Positions 52,596 to 61,088 of a stretch of DNA of 64,000 nt are shown here, piece after piece. Positions within the stretch are counted from its first letter, which is position 1. Each line of letters begins with the position of its first letter. The stretch spans positions 1 through 64,000 of the forward strand of contig JAIUNW010000013.1 in the NCBI GenBank assembly GCA_020161535.1. The letters are read 5' to 3'. The DNA comes from Bacteroidota bacterium. Its GTDB lineage: Bacteria; Bacteroidota; Bacteroidia; Chitinophagales; Chitinophagaceae. The notes under the pieces are model-generated. The model saw nothing but the letters and a program-made list of their open reading frames with translations. It was not told where the DNA came from and made no database searches. The position numbers and the translations under genes are program-made.

Positions 52596-53102
52596 ATGCC
52601 CATCATGAAGAATCTGACGCTGTATCGAATCCTAACCTGGTTCCTGCTGATTATTGCAGGTTTTCTCGCTTTTGCCCTACTCTCCCTGTTGGTTGCGGCC
52701 CTGGGCAATCCGCTGATGCTGATGCCCCTGCTCTTGTTCGCGGCGCTGGTAGTGTACAGTGTTTCAAGCTGGAATTTTCTGCGGAAAGCCATCGATGCTT
52801 ATCAATATTGTAAACCATCTTTGCGCGATACCCTCCGCATTACCGGCTCCATTTCACTTTTTTTGGCTGTTATTTCCTTTGCCAACAGCCTTTCGCTGCT
52901 CATTAAACCAGCTTTACTGGAGCAGGCCATCAGCCAGGCCCTGGAGATGCAGGGCAAAACAGTAGAAGGCATGGAAACCATGTTCCGGCAATCGATCGGT
53001 GTAATGGTCCGTTTTATGTTGCTGTATTCGACGGCCCTGTTCGTACATATTATTATGACCTTCCGCCTGTTGCGTGAGCATGCAGATGCTTTTGACGCAT
53101 AA
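52596..53102 (+). CDS. Small four-helix membrane protein
   Basis: 168 residues. Four helices: RILTWFLLIIAGFLAFALL, MLMPLLLFAALVVYSV, SLFLAVISFANSLSLLI and FMLLYSTALFVHIIMTF. A soluble helical segment of about 35 residues lies before the last helix. It resembles DUF5362-like proteins, but I am not certain. Starts at 52596 and 52605 are both possible. A terminator follows. Confidence 0.75.
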   Translation: MPIMKNLTLYRILTWFLLIIAGFLAFALLSLLVAALGNPLMLMPLLLFAALVVYSVSSWNFLRKAIDAYQYCKPSLRDTLRITGSISLFLAVISFANSLSLLIKPALLEQAISQALEMQGKTVEGMETMFRQSIGVMVRFMLLYSTALFVHIIMTFRLLREHADAFDA

Positions 53103-53123
53103 GTAAATAATCCTTATATTAGG

Positions 53124-53166
53124 AAAACGAGTTGCTGCCCGGCGGTAGTGACTCGTTTTTTGTTTT
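53124..53166 (+). terminator. Long imperfect hairpin terminator
   Basis: AAACGAGT pairs with ACTCGTTT around an inner imperfect stem (TGCTGCC / GGTAGTG with G-U pairs), and T residues follow. Confidence 0.75.
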
Positions 53167-53181
53167 AACCGAACTAACTAT

Positions 53182-54627
53182 ATGCTCGATTCTTCCGTTT
53201 TCAGCGATTACAAGCGCATTCCCGGGTCGTGGGATGAAATGTGTATGGAGGAGGGAATCCGTTCGCAGTATGAACAGGTTCTCCGCACCCTCAACAGTTT
53301 ATCAGCCGGCATCCTGGCGAACAAAGACAAACAGGCCAGCGAACTTTTTTTGCAGCAGGGCATCACGTTTACGGTGTACAGCAATGATGAAGGCATCGAA
53401 CGCATCTTCCCTTTCGACCTTATTCCGCGGATCATAACCGGTGCCGAGTGGGCGCATATTGAAGCGGGCATTGTGCAACGCCTGAAAGCACTCAACCTTT
53501 TTCTGAAAGACATATACAGCGATCAGCAGATCCTCAAAGACGGTATTGTACCGGCTGAACTGATTGCTTCTTGTCCGCAGTACACCCGCGAAGTATTCGG
53601 CATCAAAGTACCCTACGATATTTTTGTGCACATCAGTGGCATCGATTTGATCAGGGGTGCCGATGGTACATTTTATGTGTTGGAAGACAACCTGCGTACG
53701 CCATCGGGCGTATCATATATGCTCGAGAACCGGGAAGTGACCAAACGTTTGTTTCCCGACATGCTTTCCAACAGCTCGGTGCGCATGGTAAATAACTATC
53801 CGCTTGAATTGTATAATATCTTGGTATCGCTCGCGCCGCGACAGATCGCCCATCCTACTGTAGTGCTGATGACACCTGGCGTATTCAACGCTGCTTACTA
53901 CGAACATACTTTTCTGGCCCGCACCATGGGCATACCGTTGGTGGAAGGCCGCGACCTGATGGTCGACAACCACAAGGTATATATGAAAACCACCATGGGC
54001 CTGCAACAGGTGGATGTGATCTATCGGCGCATCGACGATGATTTTATGGATCCGCTGGTGTTCAGGCCCGATAGCGCCCTGGGAGTACCTGGTATACTTG
54101 GTGCTTATCGCAAGGGCAATGTGGCCCTTGTGAACGCATTCGGCAATGGTGTGGCCGACGACAAAGCTGTGTATGCTTATGTTCCTGCTATGATTAAATA
54201 TTATCTCAACGAAGAACAAATATTACCCAACGTGCCAACATTCCAAATGGCCGACACCGATGCGCGCGATCATGTTTTTAAGAACATCCATAGCATGGTG
54301 ATCAAGCGCACCAACCAAAGCGGTGGCTATGGTATGTTGATGGGCAATAGCGCCACCGACCAGGACCTGGCTGATTTTGTAAAAGCCGTGGAAGCAGATC
54401 CGCGCAATTTTATCGCGCAACCCATTATTAACCTGAGTACGGTGCCCTGTTTTCTCAACAACCGGTTTGAACCGAGGCATGTGGATTTACGGCCATTTGC
54501 GCTTTGTGGACCCGGCGGGATTAAGATTGTGCCCGGCGGACTCACCCGCGTTGCCCTGCGCGAAGGTTCGCTGGTCGTTAATTCCTCGCAAGGCGGTGGC
54601 AGTAAAGACACCTGGGTCATCAACTAA
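53182..54627 (+). CDS. Circularly permuted ATP-grasp type 2 protein
   Basis: 481 residues. Landmarks of the permuted ATP-grasp (DUF404/DUF407) family: VFGIKVPYDIFVHISGIDLI, FYVLEDNLRTPSGVSYML, then DVIYRRIDDDFMDPL, GNGVADDKAVYAYVPAMI and KRTNQSGGYGMLMG. Enzymes of this fold form amide or peptide bonds using ATP. It is the first gene of a conserved three-gene set with an alpha-E protein and a transglutaminase. The substrate is unknown. The long UTR-free start is supported by the family N-terminus (DEMCMEEGIRSQY). Confidence 0.93.
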   Translation: MLDSSVFSDYKRIPGSWDEMCMEEGIRSQYEQVLRTLNSLSAGILANKDKQASELFLQQGITFTVYSNDEGIERIFPFDLIPRIITGAEWAHIEAGIVQRLKALNLFLKDIYSDQQILKDGIVPAELIASCPQYTREVFGIKVPYDIFVHISGIDLIRGADGTFYVLEDNLRTPSGVSYMLENREVTKRLFPDMLSNSSVRMVNNYPLELYNILVSLAPRQIAHPTVVLMTPGVFNAAYYEHTFLARTMGIPLVEGRDLMVDNHKVYMKTTMGLQQVDVIYRRIDDDFMDPLVFRPDSALGVPGILGAYRKGNVALVNAFGNGVADDKAVYAYVPAMIKYYLNEEQILPNVPTFQMADTDARDHVFKNIHSMVIKRTNQSGGYGMLMGNSATDQDLADFVKAVEADPRNFIAQPIINLSTVPCFLNNRFEPRHVDLRPFALCGPGGIKIVPGGLTRVALREGSLVVNSSQGGGSKDTWVIN

Positions 54628-54657
54628 ACTTCTAACCCTCATCATTAGCCGAAAAAT

Positions 54658-55599
54658 ATGCTAAGTAGAATTGCCGATTCCCTATACTGGCTCAGTCGCT
54701 ATCTCGAGAGAACAGATGCCCTGGTGCGGTCGCTCCAAGTCAACTATGCATTGTCGTTAGATCGGGGCGAATACCATACCCAGAGTTGGCGGCAACTGGC
54801 TTTAATGTTTAGTTCGGCTGAACCGGCTAAGCTCGAACAATTAGCCAATGACCCCCAGGCTGTGGTGCAGCACCTCATTTATGATAATATCAACGGCAAT
54901 GCCATTCGGGCGATGGTGATCAAAGCGCGCGAGAATGCCCGTGGTGCACAAGACCATGTTACGAAGGAAGTTTGGGAGCAGGTGAACCAACTCTATCATC
55001 TCATCAACAACCCCCTGCTGCAACAGCGTATGCAGCGAAACGACAGCATGGCTGTATTGGAAGAACTGGGTAAGGAGCTCATCATGTACCAGGGCATGAT
55101 CGACAATACCATGCCACGCAATATGGGCTGGAACTTCATGACCCTGGGTAAATTCACGGAGAGATGCATGATCACCCTTGAATTTGCCAACCAGCATTTT
55201 GAAGGGGCGGGGTATGAATTAACGCATTCGCGCGATGTATTGTACTGGCGTAACCTTTTGTTGTCGTTGTCGGGGTATGAACTGCATTTGAAAACCTATC
55301 GAAGTACCCAGTACAACCAAAATGTGGCCGACCAGATTATTTTCAACAAGCAGTTTCCACGCTCAACCAGTTATTGCGTTGAACGCATTGGGTTTTACCT
55401 GAAAAAGATTATACAAACCAATCGCAGCGATGAAGCGACCAGTCTGGTCAAATTGTACGGTCGACTCTACAGTAAAATTGAATATGCTGATATGGGGATT
55501 GTTCGTGAAAAAGGCATACAGGCTTACTTACACGAAATAAAAACCGAGCTGTTTCATTTTAACAACCAATTGAGCCAACTTTTTTTCTCTTACGCCTAA
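54658..55599 (+). CDS. Alpha-E domain protein (DUF403)
   Basis: 313 residues, all helical. The N-terminal hallmark is MLSRIADSLYWLSRYLERTD. Later landmarks are NARGAQDHVTKEVWEQVNQL and FLGR-like NMGWNFMTLGKFTERCM. It lies 30 bases after the ATP-grasp gene and ten before the transglutaminase gene. In comparative studies this trio co-occurs widely and is proposed to make or attach a peptide; the alpha-E protein's own activity is not established. Confidence 0.93.
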   Translation: MLSRIADSLYWLSRYLERTDALVRSLQVNYALSLDRGEYHTQSWRQLALMFSSAEPAKLEQLANDPQAVVQHLIYDNINGNAIRAMVIKARENARGAQDHVTKEVWEQVNQLYHLINNPLLQQRMQRNDSMAVLEELGKELIMYQGMIDNTMPRNMGWNFMTLGKFTERCMITLEFANQHFEGAGYELTHSRDVLYWRNLLLSLSGYELHLKTYRSTQYNQNVADQIIFNKQFPRSTSYCVERIGFYLKKIIQTNRSDEATSLVKLYGRLYSKIEYADMGIVREKGIQAYLHEIKTELFHFNNQLSQLFFSYA

Positions 55600-55609
55600 C
55601 AACGCCCCT

Positions 55610-56551
55610 ATGCCTACTTATCGCATACAACATATCACCAGCTATGAATACGACCGTCCGGTTACAGAGAGCGTAAATGAAATCAGGGTCTTTCCCTATG
55701 CCTGCCCTGATCAGGAAGTGTTGCAACACGACCTGGTTATCACTGGTCAGCCCGACATACAATATTATCTCGACTACTGGGGCAATCGCTGTGGCGTATT
55801 CAACCTGGTGCCCCCGCACACAGAACTGATCATCGAAAGCAAATTGTTGGTACGAACACTTGCTTCTTCCTGGCCAGCTATGCAGAACAACAGCGGGTTT
55901 GAACAACTGGCGCAGGAGACCAGCAATAGTTTGGGATTATTAGAGCTAACCAAGGCTGATGCCATTAAAAACAGTGAAGTGATCCAGGAATTCGTTAAGC
56001 AAATCAACCAGCCCTGGAAGGGTGTGGCGGCCACGATTCAGGACTGCAGCCAGTATATTTTCAGCCACTTCAAATACATCAAGGGCATTACCAATGTAGA
56101 ATCAACGGTAGATGAAATACTCGAACACCGAGCTGGTGTATGCCAGGATTTTGCGCATGTGCTGTTACAAATGTTGCGCAGTCTGCAAATTCCCTGTCGC
56201 TATGTAAGCGGATATATATGCCCAAATAAAACCGGTTTACGGGGCGAAGGGGCTACCCATGCCTGGGTGGAGTCATATATACCTGGTACTGGTTGGGCGG
56301 GCATCGATCCCACCAATAATATGTGGGTAACGAATCACCATGTTAAACTAGCGGTTGGAAGAAATTTCTCCGACTGTTCGCCGGTGAAAGGCAGTTTCAA
56401 GGGGCCTGCCACCCAAAAACTTTTTGTATATGTAGCGATTGATTATGAAAACGGCCAGCATTTCGAAGAAAGAAACGTGGTTGGATCGCCGGTTAGTGGA
56501 GAAGAGCGATATTTGTTTCCCGCTGCAGATGCCGGTGGCATGCAGCAATAA
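55610..56551 (+). CDS. Transglutaminase-like peptidase
   Basis: 313 residues. The N-terminal beta domain has YRIQHITSYEYDRPVTESVN. The catalytic triad is C178 (HRAGVCQDFAHVL), H217 (GATHAWVESYI) and D233 (GIDPTNN). It is cytosolic, with no signal peptide. It belongs to the conserved set with ATP-grasp and alpha-E genes and may process or crosslink their product (inferred). rarA starts seven bases after its stop. Confidence 0.93.
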   Translation: MPTYRIQHITSYEYDRPVTESVNEIRVFPYACPDQEVLQHDLVITGQPDIQYYLDYWGNRCGVFNLVPPHTELIIESKLLVRTLASSWPAMQNNSGFEQLAQETSNSLGLLELTKADAIKNSEVIQEFVKQINQPWKGVAATIQDCSQYIFSHFKYIKGITNVESTVDEILEHRAGVCQDFAHVLLQMLRSLQIPCRYVSGYICPNKTGLRGEGATHAWVESYIPGTGWAGIDPTNNMWVTNHHVKLAVGRNFSDCSPVKGSFKGPATQKLFVYVAIDYENGQHFEERNVVGSPVSGEERYLFPAADAGGMQQ

Positions 56552-56558
56552 AAAAAAT

Positions 56559-57821
56559 ATGTCTGCACCACTTGCTGAAAGATTGAGACCCACCACGCTT
56601 GCTGAACTGGTTGGTCAGGAACACCTAACCGGGAAGGGAAGCATTCTGCGCAAAGCCATCGAACAGGGTTCGGTACCCTCAATGCTTTTATGGGGGCCAC
56701 CGGGTGTAGGCAAAACAACCATTGCACATATCATCTCTCATTCGCTTGATACCCCCTTCTTCACCTTGAGTGCGATTTCAGCTGGCGTGAAAGAGGTGCG
56801 TGAAGTTATTGAGCAGGCAAAGCAACTGGATCGGGCTATATTATTTATAGATGAAATTCACCGGTTCAATAAGTCACAACAGGATGCATTGCTCGGCGCG
56901 GTGGAGAAGGGCACCATCACCTTGATCGGCGCTACTACCGAGAACCCCTCTTTTGAAGTGAACAGCGCCTTGTTAAGTCGCTGCCAGGTATATGTACTCA
57001 AACCTCTGGAAGAAAAGCACTTGAAGTCACTGGTGCTGCAGGCTATTGAACAGGATGAATGGTTGCGCAGCAAGAAACCGGTATTAAAAGAAACAGAGGC
57101 ATTGTTTCGTTTGTCAGGCGGCGATGGCAGAAAACTGCTTAATCTATTAGAATTGGTAGTGCAGTCGGCACCAGCAGGTGATGAAACGGTATTCACCGAT
57201 GACCTGGTGATGGAAGTTGCGCAGCAAAAATTGGCCTTATACGACAAAAAAGGGGAGCAGCATTATGACATCATCTCAGCCTTTATCAAATCGATGCGTG
57301 GCAGCGATCCGAATGGCGCGGTGTACTGGTTGGCCAGGATGATATCTGGTGGAGAAGATATTAAGTTTATTGCACGTCGCATGGTGATTCTGGCCAGTGA
57401 AGACATTGGCAATGCAAACCCCAATGCCTTGCTGCTGGCGAACGCCTGTTTTGATGCCATAAGCAAAATCGGTAACCCCGAAGCTAGAATAATATTATCG
57501 CAGTGCGCCGTTTATCTCGCCTGTTCGCCCAAGAGCAATAGCAGTTACTTGGCCATCGATGAAGCACTGGCCATGGTCAGCCAAACGGGCGACTTATCCG
57601 TGCCCTTGCATTTGCGCAATTCGCCTACCAAACTCATGAAGAACATGGGTTATGGTAAGGGTTATGAATATGCACACGACTACGAACAAAATTTTTCGGC
57701 GCAAGAATATCTACCCGATGAATTAAAAGGGCATGCTTTCTTCAAGCCCAACGCAAATGCGCGTGAAGAGGAAATGAAAAAATTTCTGCAAACCCGCTGG
57801 AAAGGGAAATACGGTTATTAA
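56559..57821 (+). CDS. rarA: Replication-associated recombination protein A (MgsA)
   Basis: 420 residues from the ATG at 56559 (MSAPLAERLRPTTLAELVG). The 40-residue upstream extension overlaps the transglutaminase gene and does not fit the family. Walker A is GPPGVGKTT (K52), Walker B is LFIDEIHRFNK, and sensor motifs are GATTENPSFEVNSALLSRC. The C-terminal tetramerisation region has SMRGSDPNGAVYWLARM and ASEDIGNANP. This AAA+ ATPase acts at stalled replication forks. Operon position after the transglutaminase gene is probably incidental. Confidence 0.95.
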   Translation: MSAPLAERLRPTTLAELVGQEHLTGKGSILRKAIEQGSVPSMLLWGPPGVGKTTIAHIISHSLDTPFFTLSAISAGVKEVREVIEQAKQLDRAILFIDEIHRFNKSQQDALLGAVEKGTITLIGATTENPSFEVNSALLSRCQVYVLKPLEEKHLKSLVLQAIEQDEWLRSKKPVLKETEALFRLSGGDGRKLLNLLELVVQSAPAGDETVFTDDLVMEVAQQKLALYDKKGEQHYDIISAFIKSMRGSDPNGAVYWLARMISGGEDIKFIARRMVILASEDIGNANPNALLLANACFDAISKIGNPEARIILSQCAVYLACSPKSNSSYLAIDEALAMVSQTGDLSVPLHLRNSPTKLMKNMGYGKGYEYAHDYEQNFSAQEYLPDELKGHAFFKPNANAREEEMKKFLQTRWKGKYGY

Positions 57822-57885
57822 TCGGCTGCAACGATTATCTTCGAACAGTCGCCCGTAACAACGGTTGGCTAATACCATTTCATTT

Positions 57886-58338
57886 ATGCAAATACGCTGG
57901 CAATTGTCCCCCTTCCATGAACTCAATGCAAACGAGTTATACCAATTGCTGCGTTTGCGCAGTGAAGTATTTGTGGTAGAGCAAAACTGCGTATTTCTCG
58001 ACATGGACAATTACGACCAGCAATGCTGGCATCTTTTGGGCTGGGAAGGCCATTTGCTGGCGGCTGCCGTTCGGCTGGTACCGCCGGGATTGATCTACGA
58101 CGAGATTTCGATCGGCCGGGTGGTGACCTCCCCCCTCGCCCGCGGCACCGGCAAGGGAAAACTCCTCATGGAAGAAGCCATCCGCAGTGCCCTCGAATTA
58201 TTTGGCAATAACGACATACGCATTGGTGCTCAATATTATCTGAAACATTTTTATGAGTCGCTTCACTTTGAAGTTGCAGGTAATATATATATGGAAGACG
58301 GCATCGAACACGTAAAGATGCTGCGAAAAACCAGGTAA
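57886..58338 (+). CDS. GNAT acetyltransferase, ElaA family
   Basis: 150 residues from the ATG at 57886 (MQIRWQLSPFHELNANELYQ); the earlier in-frame start is a TTG. ElaA-like features: LLRLRSEVFVVEQNCVFLDM, DYDQQxxHLLG-like DNYDQQCWHLLG, and the acetyl-CoA loop VVTSPLARGTGKGKLLM. It is a cytosolic acyltransferase of unknown substrate, possibly acting on a small molecule or protein N-terminus. Confidence 0.88.
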   Translation: MQIRWQLSPFHELNANELYQLLRLRSEVFVVEQNCVFLDMDNYDQQCWHLLGWEGHLLAAAVRLVPPGLIYDEISIGRVVTSPLARGTGKGKLLMEEAIRSALELFGNNDIRIGAQYYLKHFYESLHFEVAGNIYMEDGIEHVKMLRKTR

Positions 58339-58379
58339 TTCTTCCCACGTAGTTTTACGCGTTACAAAAAAAATTATAC

Positions 58380-58407
58380 GAAGCCTATACGAGAGGCTTC
58401 TTCTTTG
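58380..58407 (+). terminator. Intrinsic terminator
   Basis: Stem GAAGCC / GGCTTC with a nine-base loop (58380-58400), then TTCTTTG. It ends the rarA/GNAT transcription unit. Confidence 0.7.
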
Positions 58408-58459
58408 TCGTTTCATGGTAGAATCCCTGTAACCGTTGGAAAACATAAATCTGATATTC

Positions 58460-59425
58460 ATGAAACAGCATCTACACTTTCTCTTGCGTAAGTGTACACC
58501 TTTTTTGCTGGCCCTAGCCGTTTCTCAATCGAGTTTCGGACAAATTAGTCTCGGTAGCACCATCGAGGCTGGTGTAAGCGTAGGACCATCAAACTTTCTT
58601 GGCGACCTCGGTGGCACAAGAGGAAGAGGTATGACTTTCTTAAAAGACAATAATTTCCCCCTTACTAAATTAATGTTCGGCGCACATGTAAGTACGCATC
58701 CTTCACCATTGTGGGGCATACGTTTGCAAGTGAACTACGGACAATTGTCGGGTGAAGACGAAATCATTCGTTCAAATGGCGGGCTAGAAGAGGCACGCAA
58801 ATTCAGGAACAGCAATTTCCGCTCGAAGTTGGCTGAAGCCTATGTTGCTGCTGAAATCTATCCCACTGTATTAACGGAATACGATCCAACAGATGAGTAC
58901 AAAAAATTTCGCCCCTATGCCTTGATTGGTGTGGGTGTATTTCACTTCAATCCACAAGGAACAGATCCAGCCACCGGCCTTTGGGTTAACCTGAAAGAAT
59001 TGAGTACCGAAGGCCAGGGCTTCGCTGAATATCCCAATCGCAAGCCCTATAAACTTACACAGTTGAATATTCCCATTGGTGTAGGTATTAAATATTTTAT
59101 CTCTGATAGAACCAGCCTGGCGCTCGAAGTAGTACACCGCAAAACATTCACCGACTATATCGATGATGTAAGCACCAACTATATCGACCCCGCGTTGTTC
59201 GACCAATACTTTGGTGTTGGCACCCAAAAATCAGCGCTGGCCAAACGCATGGCCAACAAATCTGACCTAAGTGGTAGCGCAGCAGGTGGATATTTACCCG
59301 GCGAAAAGCGTGGCACACCGAGCAACAACGACGGCTACTATCATATTGGCTTCAAGATCAACTTTAGAATAAAAGGTGGCGACGAAGGATATAAGAACAT
59401 GAAATGCCCCACCCTGCGTTTTTAA
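58460..59425 (+). CDS. Outer-membrane beta-barrel protein, DUF6089-like
   Basis: 321 residues from the ATG at 58460 (MKQHLHFLLRKCTPFLLALA); the earlier in-frame start is a TTG. After the signal peptide (cleaved near SSFGQ), alternating-hydrophobic strands dominate: STIEAGVSVGPSNFLGDLGG, FRPYALIGVGVFHFNP, LNIPIGVGIKYFI and TSLALEVVHRKTFTDYIDDV. The N-terminal GxxxxxGDLGG pattern and the late TDYIDDVSTNYIDP are usual in DUF6089 proteins. It is likely a small porin-like protein. It does not end in a classical C-terminal aromatic strand signal apart from the final F. Confidence 0.85.
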   Translation: MKQHLHFLLRKCTPFLLALAVSQSSFGQISLGSTIEAGVSVGPSNFLGDLGGTRGRGMTFLKDNNFPLTKLMFGAHVSTHPSPLWGIRLQVNYGQLSGEDEIIRSNGGLEEARKFRNSNFRSKLAEAYVAAEIYPTVLTEYDPTDEYKKFRPYALIGVGVFHFNPQGTDPATGLWVNLKELSTEGQGFAEYPNRKPYKLTQLNIPIGVGIKYFISDRTSLALEVVHRKTFTDYIDDVSTNYIDPALFDQYFGVGTQKSALAKRMANKSDLSGSAAGGYLPGEKRGTPSNNDGYYHIGFKINFRIKGGDEGYKNMKCPTLRF

Positions 59426-59761
59426 GTGATGCAATTGATGAAGTTACGCCGATCGTATACATGGCTTAACGCTTGAATAAATGTGGTCGTTTTTAGTAGC
59501 CCGATCGCTTTAAGAAGTTAGAGGTTTAGAAGCCGACTTAATATACGGGTTGCGCGGTAGTAGAAGATGCATCATTGATATTGACTTGTGTGAAAGGATT
59601 CAATCGATGCAGTAAGCAGGCGCGACACAGGAAGTTGATTTGATACAGACAGTTGACCCGATATGCGAAGTTGATTTGATGCATCCAATTGAACCGAGGC
59701 AAAGTTGAGATTTTCATTGCCCGGCGTTTAGAAATCAGCGCTTTATTTAAAATCCGTATAG
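59426..59761. other. Intergenic region with degenerate short repeats
   Basis: 336 bases without a supported gene. The only structure seen is a decayed tandem repeat of about 18 bases at 59631-59710 (units such as GAAGTTGATTTGATGCAT). Confidence 0.6.
59631..59710. repeat. Degenerate 18-base tandem repeat
   Basis: Alternating units like GAAGTTGATTTGATACA and GACAGTTGACCCGATATGC, about four copies; two units share GAAGTTGATTTGAT exactly. Confidence 0.5.
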
Positions 59762-60148
59762 ATGAAGCGAAACAACCAACCTATGACAACCCTTGTTTGC
59801 CTATTAACGGCAGCAGGAAGCGTATGCCTGCCTTCGGGTCATGCTGGTGCAACAGCACACTTGATTCCGAAAGACAGCATTATTATTCAGAAACAAATCA
59901 TAAACAAAAAACACCTGATACATCTCTACACCAACGCATCCCAACAGGTTCTTTTCTTTTCCGTTGACGGAGAAGAAGGCAAGAATTATCAACTGTTATT
60001 GTTCCGCGACAAAAGGAAACTGATAAAGCAGAGTATGGTCCGGAATCGGGAAACCGCTGTGGTGAGCAAGCCCGAAAAGGGTAATTACTACTATGAAGTT
60101 CTTACTGGCGACAACCGCATAGAAAGCGGAACCATTGTTGTGCAGTAG
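59762..60148 (+). CDS. Small secreted protein resembling a stand-alone T9SS-CTD fold
   Basis: 128 residues. The N-terminal hydrophobic segment (TTLVCLLTAAGSVCLPSGHA) looks like a signal peptide, and M8 is an alternative start. The C-terminal 80 residues have the strand rhythm of Por/T9SS sorting domains (QVLFFSVDGEEGKNYQLLLF, then KGNYYYEVLTGDNRIESGTI, ending VVQ), but with no cargo domain in front. Function unknown; it stands alone between repeat-rich gaps. Confidence 0.65.
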   Translation: MKRNNQPMTTLVCLLTAAGSVCLPSGHAGATAHLIPKDSIIIQKQIINKKHLIHLYTNASQQVLFFSVDGEEGKNYQLLLFRDKRKLIKQSMVRNRETAVVSKPEKGNYYYEVLTGDNRIESGTIVVQ

Positions 60149-60310
60149 TAATGCAAACCAATAAGCGGCAGGGATATTAGTAAAGTCTGATATCCGGTTC
60201 TCGAAACCTGATCCGTTCCCTATTCTTGTTGTACCCTTTCTAAAGGACTTTAATTGATTCCCTGCCAACCTTATTGGAAATAAAAATACTGATAATCCAG
60301 TGTCCTCAAT

Positions 60311-60344
60311 GGCCGGCGGCGAGTAGCTGCCGGCCGTTTGTATT
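60311..60344 (+). terminator. Likely terminator of the small secreted protein gene
   Basis: Stem GGCCGGCGGC / GCTGCCGGCC with one mismatch and a GAGTA loop, then GTTTGTATT. Confidence 0.55.
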
Positions 60345-60402
60345 GTGGGGGTTGAGAGACCGCAGGGGTGTTGCCGTGTCTTTTTCTTTTGGAGATTATT
60401 TA

Positions 60403-60538
60403 TTGTTTCTTGCAAGGCCTTGTTTCTTGCAGAGGCTTGTTTCTCGCTGAGACTTGTTTCTCGCTAAGCCTTGTTTTTAGCTAAGCCTTGTTTCTAGCTA
60501 AGCCATATTTCTCGCAGAGACTTGTTTCTCGCAGAGAA
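60403..60538 (+). repeat. 17-base tandem repeat array, eight units
   Basis: Units of the form TTGTTTCTCGCTAAGCC at 17-base spacing from 60403. The last unit continues into AACGCGGAGG, which is the segment mirrored at 61018-61042. Confidence 0.85.
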
Positions 60539-61042
60539 CGCGGAGGAACAGAGATTTTTTTTGGATATTTTAAAATGCGAAGGTCACGCCATTTCTAACA
60601 TATTCGAAATGGCCAATCCAAAACGCACACAAACATAAAAGTCACGGCATAGTGCATGCATACGCAATGATTTCAACATAGCGCGTAAATACGCAAATAT
60701 CAGCGCATAGGTCGCACTTACCGGGCGCGGTGGTGTCAATAAATTTCGAATACATTATTTTCTTATTCCATTTTGTAAAGCAGTAACAATAAACTGATTC
60801 ATGCCTTATTGACGCAATAATAAACTGTGCCATCAATAAATTGCAGCAACAATGAATTACAGCAACAATGAACTACATCAAAAATCAAATCCAGCAACAA
60901 TGAACTGCAGCAACAATGAACTGCACTAAAAAGACTCGCGTCAAAAGGGGCTTGCACAAAAAATGAATCAAATCAACATTGAACAAAACCAAAAAATCAC
61001 GCCAATTTATCTTTGTCCCTCCGCGTTCTCTGCGAGAAACAA
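60522..61042. repeat. 25-bp perfect inverted repeat bracketing 471 bases
   Basis: 60522-60546 (starts TTGTTTCTCGCAGAG) is the exact reverse complement of 61018-61042 (starts CCTCCGCGTTCTC). The bracketed segment is AT-rich and carries the 16-base array. Confidence 0.85.
60781..60923. repeat. 16-base tandem repeat array
   Basis: Five contiguous units from 60844 (CAGCAACAATGAACTG and variants), with older relics such as CAGTAACAATAAACTG at 60781. Confidence 0.8.
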
Positions 61043-61079
61043 GTCTCAGCGAGAAATAAGGTCTCTGCGAGAAACAAGC
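61018..61079 (-). repeat. Inverted 17-base-type repeat units
   Basis: On the minus strand there are about three TTGTTTCTCGC-type units, the inverse of the 60403-60538 array. It ends about ten bases from the uvrA stop codon. Confidence 0.8.
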
Positions 61080-61088
61080 CGCGTGAAA

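Larger units (their letters stand above)
60149..61088. other. 0.94-kb repeat field upstream of the uvrA end
   Basis: No gene is supported. It contains a GC-rich hairpin (60311-60344), an array of eight 17-base units (60403-60538), a decayed 16-base array (60781-60923), and three inverted 17-base-type units (61018-61079) whose outer 25 bases exactly mirror 60522-60546. Confidence 0.75.

Noticed and set aside
56439..56558. Longer N-terminus for RarA starting at 56439.
   Set aside because: The extra 40 residues overlap the transglutaminase gene in another frame and precede the conserved family start MSAPLAERLRP.
60403..60923. CRISPR-like regular repeats.
   Set aside because: Units of 16-17 bases are directly tandem with no spacers, and there are no cas genes.
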